Shown here piece after piece: positions 57,374 to 64,000 of a DNA stretch of 64,000 nt. Below the pieces are notes generated by a model. The model was not told where the DNA came from. It was given only the letters and a program-made list of their open reading frames with translations, and did not search any database. Origin of the DNA: Bacteroidia bacterium (GTDB lineage: Bacteria > Bacteroidota > Bacteroidia > UKL13-3); the NCBI GenBank assembly GCA_014376805.1, contig JACMQU010000031.1:41550-105549 (forward strand), in the 5' to 3' direction. A program made the translations under genes and the position numbers. Each line of letters starts with the position of its first letter. The first letter of the stretch is position 1.

Positions 57374-59029
57374 ATGAGCTCAGAAAAACAACAAACGCAG
57401 CTATACACCCTGATCACCGTATTCTTTTTTTGGGGATTTATTGCCGCTTCAAATGGTGTGTTTATCCCTTTCTGTAAAATTAAATTCGGTCTCGATCAAT
57501 TTCAAAGTCAATTGATTGATTTTGCTTTCTATGGTGCCTATTATATTGGCGCATTACTCCTGTTTATATTTAGTAGCATTACTAAGAAAGACCTGCTAAA
57601 TAACTGGGGCTTTAAAAAAGGTATTATCAACGGGTTACTGATGAGTGCCATTGGAGCAGCACTCATGATTATAGCAGTTACTTACGGAAATTACTATATG
57701 ATCCTGGGTGCTTTGTTTATACTCGCCTTAGGCTTCTCTCTGCAACAAACATCTGCTAATCCCTTTGTTGCATCCATGGGCGAACCACGCAGTGCATCAA
57801 ACCGGCTCAACCTTGCAGGTGGTGTTAATTCATTTGGAACAACCCTTGGCCCCATAGTAGTTTCTCTGGCAATTTTTGGCACCATTTTTTCAAGTGATGA
57901 TAAATTAACAGAAGCAATAAAAACGGTGTCGTTAGATAAAATGAGACACTTATATGTTTTTGTTGGTGCCCTGTTTCTCGCTGCTGCTGCACTGTTCTTT
58001 TTCTCAAAAAAACTCTCCGACGGAAAAAGCGACCCTGTATTTGAACCGGCTAATAAAGCCATCATCACCCTGATAGTTATTACACTTATTTTAACAGCAA
58101 TCTTTGCTTATATATTTTCACGTTATGAAGACCCTGAATACATAAGCCGTTTTATGGAAGGCAATGAAAAAGATTTCATAGGGCTGGGTTTAACAATTAT
58201 GAGCCTGTTACTTATAGTGCTGGGTTTATTATTTGCAAATACTGCCGCACAACAAAAGCCGCAGGGCTGGGGTGCCATGAGATACCCTCAATTGGTATTA
58301 GGCATGCTTGCTATATTTACTTATGTGGGAGTTGAAGTAAGCATACAAAGTAACCTGGGCGAACTTTTAAAAACAAATGCTTTTGGTAACATATCAGGGG
58401 CAGCACTTGCGCCCTATATCTCTATGTACTGGGGAAGTTTAATGATTGGCAGATGGGCCGGTGCTATTTCTGTTTTTAACCCTTCCGGCAAGGTAAAAAA
58501 CATTTTACTTATCATTGTTCCATACCTGGCATTTGGAGTAGTAATAGGGGTTAATACAATCTCCGGACAAGATGTAAAACCATTGTATGCTTATGCTATT
58601 GTAGTAGCTATTCAGATTGCAGGATTTTTTCTGGGTAAAGATCGTCCGGCACGAACGTTAATGATTTTTTCGTTGTTAGGTATGGCAGGTATGATAACAG
58701 GTTTACTAACTTCAGGAATTGTTTCCACTTATGCGTTTATGAGTGGCGGATTGGCATGCAGCATTATGTGGCCGGTAATCTTTACTCTAGCCATATCTGG
58801 CCTTGGTAAATATACCAGCCAGGGATCTGCCTTTTTAATTATGATGATCTTAGGTGGAGGAATCATACCACCAATACAAGGTAAATTTGCGGATGTATTG
58901 GGCATTCATATTTCATATATTATACCCGTATTTTGTTTTGCTTATCTGGCCTTTTTTGCAGTACGCGCAAAATCAATTTTAAAAGCTCAGGGAATGGATG
59001 AGGATAATTATGCTTCCGTTAGGCATTAA
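57374..59029 (+). CDS. Sugar MFS transporter, FucP-like
   Basis: 551-aa inner-membrane symporter of the fucose/glucose-galactose permease group. It starts [24 protein letters not shown] and contains the family motifs [44 protein letters not shown] and [17 protein letters not shown]. The [14 protein letters not shown] and [11 protein letters not shown] motifs mark FucP-type proteins. It is longer than FucP (438 aa) because of a hydrophobic insert between helices 6 and 7 (about 205-310), a form I know from Bacteroidota. Predicted proton-linked uptake of a hexose; the exact sugar is open. No catabolic genes adjoin it. Confidence 0.9.
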   Translation: MSSEKQQTQLYTLITVFFFWGFIAASNGVFIPFCKIKFGLDQFQSQLIDFAFYGAYYIGALLLFIFSSITKKDLLNNWGFKKGIINGLLMSAIGAALMIIAVTYGNYYMILGALFILALGFSLQQTSANPFVASMGEPRSASNRLNLAGGVNSFGTTLGPIVVSLAIFGTIFSSDDKLTEAIKTVSLDKMRHLYVFVGALFLAAAALFFFSKKLSDGKSDPVFEPANKAIITLIVITLILTAIFAYIFSRYEDPEYISRFMEGNEKDFIGLGLTIMSLLLIVLGLLFANTAAQQKPQGWGAMRYPQLVLGMLAIFTYVGVEVSIQSNLGELLKTNAFGNISGAALAPYISMYWGSLMIGRWAGAISVFNPSGKVKNILLIIVPYLAFGVVIGVNTISGQDVKPLYAYAIVVAIQIAGFFLGKDRPARTLMIFSLLGMAGMITGLLTSGIVSTYAFMSGGLACSIMWPVIFTLAISGLGKYTSQGSAFLIMMILGGGIIPPIQGKFADVLGIHISYIIPVFCFAYLAFFAVRAKSILKAQGMDEDNYASVRH

Positions 59030-59185
59030 TTGCCTTTATTTTTCAAAATATAAATTGAATTTCCCTGAATGAATATAGTTAAACCCTTGTGTAAATCATA
59101 TATCATTTCTAACGCTGTTAATTTTATATTTTTAATCTCATCACAACATTCCTTAACAGCCTATACAAGTATTTTTCTACTCAGG

Positions 59186-60238
59186 CTAAGGTTTGGAAAA
59201 ATTTACATTACTCACAAAATCTTTGTCTGTTAAGGTATTCAAAAATGCTATCAGGTCATTAATTTCTATTGGGTTCAGCCTGCCTCTTTTTTGCAAAGCA
59301 ATATTAGGATCAAGTGTGGCTGTAAGGTGAAAGTCGGAATTATAAAAGTTGATCACTTCCTTTAATGTTTTAAAGCGGCCATCATGCATGTATGGTGCTG
59401 TTAATGCTATATTACGAAGTGTAGGTGTCTTAAATTTTCCCATATCATCCGGATTAAGTGTGATTCTGTAACGACCCTCATCAGCGAACACCGAATCCAG
59501 TCCGTTATTTCTGAACTCAAAATCAGTAAAAGTACTGCCTAAAACATGGCAATGGTTACAATCACCTTTCTCTCCAATAAATAACTGCATGCCATTCCAC
59601 TCCTGTTCATCTAACTTAATTTTACCTTGCTTGTACTCATCGTATTTACTATTTGCACTTATAAGGGTGCGTTCAAACTGTGCAATAGCTTTCATTATAA
59701 GTTTGGTAGTGATACTATCTGATCCAAAAGCTTTTTTAAACATAGGCGGATAAAGGCTATGTTTTTGCAATTTTGCTATCACTTTTGTTAACGTATCATG
59801 CATTTCTATCGGATTGGTAATAGGGCCAATCACCTGATCTTCGAGTGTGGCAGCACCTCCATCCCAAAAAAATTTCTTCTCCCAGCCAAGGTTAAACAAT
59901 GCAGGTGCATTGCGGGTTCCTGTAGCTCCTGTTATACCAACACTAAACTGCAATGTGCTATCGGCAAACGCAAAATTCTGGCGATGACAGCCGGCACAAG
60001 ACAATGTATTGTTAGCAGATAATACAGGATCATAAAATAATTTCCTTCCCAATGCAACACCTTCTACTGTTAACGGATTATCTGCCGGAATAAACATAGG
60101 CGGCATGCCTGCAGGTATAATAAAATTAAAGGGAATTGGATCCCTATTTTCCAAATCCTTAATGGGCTTTTCCTTTTTACAGGAATAGACCATTATACTT
60201 GATATTAAAAATAAAAACGTAAATTTTAGTAAACGCAT
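59186..60238 (-). CDS. Di-haem cytochrome c peroxidase family protein, MbnH-like
   Basis: 350 aa. A lipoprotein signal (FLISSIMVYSC, Cys 20) is followed by two c-type haem sites, CAGCH in LSCAGCHRQNFAF and CNHCH in GDCNHCHVLGSTF. GTRNAPALFNLGWEKKFFWDGGAATLEDQ and YMHDGRFKTLKEVINFYN are hallmarks of the MauG/CcpA family. These periplasmic enzymes either reduce peroxide or oxidise a protein partner. The gene starts 4 bp after an MbnP-like gene. MbnP and MbnH are a known pair in which the di-haem enzyme oxidises a Trp of MbnP, so I read this as an MbnH-like partner rather than a general peroxidase. Assignment between the two depends on phylogeny. Confidence 0.88.
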   Translation of the reverse strand: MRLLKFTFLFLISSIMVYSCKKEKPIKDLENRDPIPFNFIIPAGMPPMFIPADNPLTVEGVALGRKLFYDPVLSANNTLSCAGCHRQNFAFADSTLQFSVGITGATGTRNAPALFNLGWEKKFFWDGGAATLEDQVIGPITNPIEMHDTLTKVIAKLQKHSLYPPMFKKAFGSDSITTKLIMKAIAQFERTLISANSKYDEYKQGKIKLDEQEWNGMQLFIGEKGDCNHCHVLGSTFTDFEFRNNGLDSVFADEGRYRITLNPDDMGKFKTPTLRNIALTAPYMHDGRFKTLKEVINFYNSDFHLTATLDPNIALQKRGRLNPIEINDLIAFLNTLTDKDFVSNVNFSKP

Positions 60239-60242
60239 GAAC

Positions 60243-60998
60243 CTATTCTATTATTAAAATATTAAAGGATGAATTCAGGTTGTTTTTCATCCCTGCAATC
60301 CAGGTTTCATCAGCAGCAGCAGTAGACTGTCTGTCGTTATCCGTGTTAAAATCAATTGTGGCCGGATTGGTGTAAGCCTTATTTAAATTAAACCGCAGTT
60401 CTATCTTTCTTGCATTGCCATTAATACTTAAATTTATTGGAACAATAACTGGTGTTAGTGCTTTATCCGTTCCTAAATGTAAACGAAGCGGCATTGTCTG
60501 TTTACTACTATTTATAAATTGCCCTTCGTGCTTAAAAAATATATAGCCTGTATTCCACGACCAGATCATGCCATAAGAAGGATCAAGATAGCCATCCTGA
60601 ACTCCTGTATGATTTCTTGCAGAGTCTATTCCTAAATTAAACTTTGCATTTATATATTCACCTGCAGGAACATTTTTCATTGTTAATACATTTTGAGAGC
60701 TTGATCCGGCATCAATCAGGCTTACATTATTAGCTTTAAAAACTGTACCTGTTTTAGAAATCAGTTCAACATTTGAAATGTAATATTTTAACAAAGAGAC
60801 ACTATACTTATTAGATGCAGCATTGCTATAATTTAACAGCCCTAAAGCAACAGCTTGTCCATCTATAAAATTTGTAAAATTTAATTGAACCGTTGCAGTT
60901 GGTGAAGTAGAAACTTCGGTAACAGTTTGTTCCTTTTTACATGCCGCAATAAGAAGGATAAAGGTTGCAAAACCAAAAGCCAATAATTTTTTTTTCAT
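60243..60998 (-). CDS. MbnP-like lipoprotein
   Basis: 251 aa from ATG 60998, which gives a clean lipoprotein signal MKKKLLAFGFATFILLIAAC; the track's start 18 codons upstream has no such logic. The mature part matches MbnP-type proteins: VQLNFTNFIDGQAVAL, YSVSLLKYYISNVELIS, AGEYINAKFNLGIDSARNHTG and the Trp motif MIWSWNTGYIFFKHEG. MbnP of Methylosinus binds copper after its partner MbnH converts a Trp to kynurenine. The W-x-W and conserved His/Asp surroundings are visible here, though I cannot assign the modified residue. Four bases separate it from the di-haem gene, so the pair is one operon. Confidence 0.85.
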   Translation of the reverse strand: MKKKLLAFGFATFILLIAACKKEQTVTEVSTSPTATVQLNFTNFIDGQAVALGLLNYSNAASNKYSVSLLKYYISNVELISKTGTVFKANNVSLIDAGSSSQNVLTMKNVPAGEYINAKFNLGIDSARNHTGVQDGYLDPSYGMIWSWNTGYIFFKHEGQFINSSKQTMPLRLHLGTDKALTPVIVPINLSINGNARKIELRFNLNKAYTNPATIDFNTDNDRQSTAAADETWIAGMKNNLNSSFNILIIE

Positions 60999-61311
60999 TA
61001 TTAATAAATTTAATACGGGGTATTTTAAAAAGGTAATTGTTTGCAAAGGCACTCATCTGACTAAAATTATTAAGATACATTCTAACAAGCTACAATAAAT
61101 TCGTAAGAACTGAAACTATAGATTGAATATAAACTACTTTAATTAATAAAAATTAAATGTGGTAACTTAACTCTTTTACAAAGTTACTATTAATAGGTTT
61201 AATTAAAAACCCTCTTATTGGTTAACAGGAGTTTATGTAAATATTAATATTGTTTTTATCATATCTTTTAATTATAAACTAATATCATACATTATTATCC
61301 CTTTATTTTCG

Positions 61312-61319
61312 TACATTTG
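61312..61319 (+). promoter_or_regulatory. -7 element for typA
   Basis: TACATTTG matches TAnnTTTG and lies 20 bp before the typA ATG, implying a short leader. Confidence 0.55.
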
Positions 61320-61339
61320 CAGGCCTTTTTTAATCAGAC

Positions 61340-63148
61340 ATGCAGAATATCAGAAACATAGCTATAATAGCACACGTTGACCACGGGAAAACCACACTGG
61401 TAGATAAAATCTTACACCAGACACAACTCTTCCGTGATAACCAACAAACAGGGGATCTTATACTTGATAATAATGATCTTGAACGCGAGCGTGGAATTAC
61501 CATTCTTGCAAAAAATATTTCCGTTAACTATAAAGGAACAAAGATTAATATCATTGATACTCCTGGCCACGCCGACTTTGGTGGTGAAGTGGAACGGGTA
61601 TTGAACATGGCCGATGGTGTTTTGTTATTGGTTGATGCTTTTGAAGGTCCGATGCCGCAAACACGTTTTGTGTTGCAAAAGGCATTAGCTTTGGGCAAAA
61701 AACCTATTGTTGTCATCAACAAGGTAGATAAGCCAAACTGTCGTCCGGATGAAGTGCATGATGCGGTTTTTGATTTATTTTATAACCTGGATGCCTCCGA
61801 AGAGCAATTAAATTTTCACACCATTTACGGTAGTTCTAAAATGGGATGGATGGGAAGAGACTGGCAAAATCCAACAGAAGATTTTACCGAGCTGCTTGAT
61901 GATATCTTAAAAGAAATACCGCCACCGCACGTAGAAATAGGTAACCTGCAAATGCAAATTACCTCACTTGATTATTCTTCCTTTACCGGAAGGATTGCCA
62001 TTGGTCGTATTTTGCGTGGTACCGTTAAAGTGAACCAACCTATCAGCCTGGTTAAGCGTGATGGCTCCATACAGAAATCCCGGATTAAAGAATTATATAC
62101 TTTTGAAGGCCTGGGTAAAATGAAAGTAGAAGAAGCATTTGCAGGTGATATAGCTGCCGTTATGGGCATTGAAGGATTTGAAATTGGTGATACTATTGCC
62201 GATTTTGAAAACCCTGAAGGCCTGGTTCCAATTAATATTGATGAGCCAACCATGAACATGTTATTCTGCATTAACAACTCCCCTTTCTTTGGTAAAGAAG
62301 GAAAGTTTGTAACCTCGCGCCACTTACGTGACCGTTTGTTTAAGGAACTTGAAAAAAATCTTGCCCTGCGCGTAGAGGAAACAGGTGCTGCAGACTCTTA
62401 TCTTGTATTTGGCAGGGGTATCCTTCACTTATCTATTCTTATTGAAACCATGCGCCGTGAAGGCTATGAATTACAGGTTGGACAACCACAGGTAATTGTT
62501 AAAGAAATAAATGGAGTTAAATGTGAACCCATAGAAATTCTTACCGTAAATGTACCACAGGAATCATCCGGAAAAGTAATTGAATATGTAAGTCAGCGCA
62601 AAGGCGATATGTTAGTTATGGAACCTAAAGGCGACCTGATCCATCTTGAATTTGAAATCCCTTCACGCGGTATTATCGGACTACGTAATAATATTTTAAC
62701 AGCCACTGCAGGTGAGGCCATCATGGCACATCGTTTTAAGGCATTTGAACCCTGGAAAGGTCCTATTCCGCACCGTAACCATGGCGTATTAATTTCGGGC
62801 GAACAAGGCACTGCCATTGCTTATTCTATTGACAAATTACAAGACCGCGGCGATTTCTTTGTGGAAGCCGGCGACCATATTTACATGGGTCAGATTATTG
62901 GCGAAAATAACCGCCAGGATGATATAGTGGTGAACATTACCAAAGAGAAAAAACTAACCAACATGCGTGCATCAGGAACCGATGACAAAACACGTATAGC
63001 ACCCAAGGTTAACTTTTCGCTTGAAGAATGTATGGAATACATACAGGGTGATGAGTACGTAGAGATTACACCAAACTCCCTGCGCTTACGTAAAATTTTC
63101 TTAGATGAAAACGAACGCAAACGCAACAAAAACTCAGCAAACGCATAA
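61340..63148 (+). CDS. typA: Translational GTPase TypA/BipA
   Basis: 602-aa ribosome-associated GTPase of the EF-G/LepA group with roles in ribosome assembly and stress growth. The G domain has IAHVDHGKTTLVDKIL (G1), RERGITILAKN (G2), DTPGHADFGGEVERV (G3) and NKVDKPNCRPDEV (G4). Domain II and the C-terminal BipA-specific part (EFEIPSRGIIGLRNNILTATAGEAIMAHRF and NHGVLISGEQGTAIAYSI) are complete. It has its own promoter element and a strong terminator, so it is probably monocistronic. Confidence 0.97.
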   Translation: MQNIRNIAIIAHVDHGKTTLVDKILHQTQLFRDNQQTGDLILDNNDLERERGITILAKNISVNYKGTKINIIDTPGHADFGGEVERVLNMADGVLLLVDAFEGPMPQTRFVLQKALALGKKPIVVINKVDKPNCRPDEVHDAVFDLFYNLDASEEQLNFHTIYGSSKMGWMGRDWQNPTEDFTELLDDILKEIPPPHVEIGNLQMQITSLDYSSFTGRIAIGRILRGTVKVNQPISLVKRDGSIQKSRIKELYTFEGLGKMKVEEAFAGDIAAVMGIEGFEIGDTIADFENPEGLVPINIDEPTMNMLFCINNSPFFGKEGKFVTSRHLRDRLFKELEKNLALRVEETGAADSYLVFGRGILHLSILIETMRREGYELQVGQPQVIVKEINGVKCEPIEILTVNVPQESSGKVIEYVSQRKGDMLVMEPKGDLIHLEFEIPSRGIIGLRNNILTATAGEAIMAHRFKAFEPWKGPIPHRNHGVLISGEQGTAIAYSIDKLQDRGDFFVEAGDHIYMGQIIGENNRQDDIVVNITKEKKLTNMRASGTDDKTRIAPKVNFSLEECMEYIQGDEYVEITPNSLRLRKIFLDENERKRNKNSANA

Positions 63149-63175
63149 GCACAAGCAACTATAAAATTCAACTGT

Positions 63176-63215
63176 AAAAGGATAAGGTATGTTAAGTACC
63201 TTATCCTTTTTTTTT
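63176..63215 (+). terminator. Intrinsic terminator after typA
   Basis: AAAAGGATAAGGTA (63176-63189) pairs perfectly with TACCTTATCCTTTT (63197-63210) around a 7-nt loop and runs into a T-tract. It begins 27 bp after the typA stop. Confidence 0.93.
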
Positions 63216-63522
63216 GTGAAGTATTAGGCATTTTTTTAATCCGTAAAGAAGCATATAAACCATCTTAATAAAACACCTGATTAAAATACCAAATATTAAA
63301 TGTTAAATGTTAAGTTGGAATACTATTTTAAATACTATCCATTAAATTCAAATCTTTCAGATTCAACAAATAGATAAAATATTCAAATACAGAATTAAGA
63401 GTAAATAAAATAGTATGTTTGATAAAACGAATCAGCTAGTAAAACCACTCCAATCTACCCACCATTAAGCAGACAGGAGATATTTTTATGGCTGGTATAA
63501 ACAAGTTACCACACATTTTAAA
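63216..63522 (+). other. Spacer after typA, no gene seen
   Basis: 307 bases with short TTAAATG repeats (near 63297-63312: AAATGTTAAATGTTAA) and no ORF or hairpin of note. It separates core genes from a gene with unlike codon use and could mark the edge of an accessory segment. Confidence 0.4.
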
Positions 63523-64000
63523 ATGACACGAAACTGGAATGACATAAAATGGATTTTTGAGCCAGACGGTTCTTTAAGGGACATTTATGTTCAAGACGTA
63601 ACGATTTTCGATTGGGAAAAACTCATTGATTTTCTGAACTCGAATTATAAAATAAAGTTTGGAGAAGAGGAGAATAAGCAAATTGACAAAGAATATGCGA
63701 TTAAATATCTGAAGGACGAAACTGGCGAAATGGAAAGCAAAGCACTGAAAATTGACTTTAATGAAATTAATTTTCATTGTTACTTTTTTCTGCCTGACCA
63801 AATTGAATTTGACATTGACCCAAAAAAGATTAAAACAATAAACGACTTTGAGAGCATCGAGAAGTTTATGGTTTCTATTAGCAAAACTCTTAAAAATCAA
63901 GTAAGCTTGACTGAAGAAAATTCGCCAGAATTTCCTTTATTCAAAATAGACTTTGAGAAGGATTTAAATATTGTTTTGACTGAAAGGGAAGTAGAAGAAC
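63523..64000 (+). CDS. Hypothetical protein, cut by right window edge
   Basis: An open frame from ATG 63523 runs 159 codons to the end; it is missing from the track because it has no stop. It begins MTRNWNDIKWIFEPDGSLRD and continues with YVQDVTIFDWEKLIDFLNSN and NFHCYFFLPDQIEFDIDP. It is acidic and soluble, with no signal peptide and no domain that I recognise. Asp is written GAC in 12 of 15 cases by my count, whereas typA next door uses mostly GAT, which hints at a different origin. The minus-strand ORF 63574-63900 in the track is its shadow. Confidence 0.6.
   Translation, partial: MTRNWNDIKWIFEPDGSLRDIYVQDVTIFDWEKLIDFLNSNYKIKFGEEENKQIDKEYAIKYLKDETGEMESKALKIDFNEINFHCYFFLPDQIEFDIDPKKIKTINDFESIEKFMVSISKTLKNQVSLTEENSPEFPLFKIDFEKDLNIVLTEREVEE

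Noticed and set aside
63574-63900. 108-codon minus-strand ORF
   Set aside because: Opposite-strand shadow of the open plus-strand gene from 63523, which has better composition.

Overview
The window looks like a chromosomal segment of an AT-rich Bacteroidota bacterium, probably of the Chitinophagales/Sphingobacteriales side (inferred, not proven). The support is several TAnnTTTG promoter -7 elements close to start codons, a PorP/SprF protein with a gliding-motility-type C-terminal domain protein (type IX secretion), a CarboxypepD_reg/TonB-dependent receptor, an alpha-beta fused 2-oxoacid dehydrogenase E1, and a Rho factor with a long N-terminal insert. No rRNA, tRNA, CRISPR array, transposase or prophage gene was recognised.

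1-25 kb is mostly housekeeping. A truncated TonB receptor opens the window. It is followed by a coupled minus-strand rsmA-mgtE-hydroxyacid dehydrogenase group, then pepA and pdxA, then the lipid/ribosome block yceD-rpmF-plsX-fabH-accB-accC, which feeds fatty acid and phospholipid synthesis. Next come a redoxin plus cytochrome c/copper monooxygenase-like pair, a PA0069-type radical SAM protein, a bacilliredoxin, ahcY with a clear terminator, a thioredoxin, two alpha/beta hydrolases, a DinB-like DUF1572 protein and the fused E1.

25-38 kb (minus strand) holds a lipoprotein/hydrolase pair and then a surface-protein locus. The surface locus has a 1286-aa Ig/PKD-like repeat protein, a small two-module relative, a CHU_C (type B sorting domain) protein, a 763-aa secreted protein and PorP/SprF. 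Directly behind lies a receiver-histidine kinase and a NarL-type regulator, possibly its control system.

38-52.5 kb (minus strand) is a dense signalling island. It has two giant multi-PAS histidine kinases (1694 and 1623 aa) that share related modules, an Rcp1-like receiver, and two PAS proteins that end in a histidine-containing dimerisation-like segment without an ATPase domain. One of these carries a LOV-like PAS lacking the photoactive cysteine. A photolyase gene is divergently placed next to the island.

52.6-64 kb returns to core functions: photolyase, rho with a 12-bp tandem repeat, a double-domain universal stress protein, a FucP-like sugar transporter, an MbnP/MbnH-like lipoprotein and di-haem protein pair, and typA with a strong terminator. 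A gene of unknown function with different codon preference runs off the right edge. The parts that most deserve a second look are the ATPase-less kinase-like proteins and their giant partners, the MbnP/MbnH pair, the PHM-like copper enzyme, and the shared C-terminal motif in the secreted Ig-like proteins.
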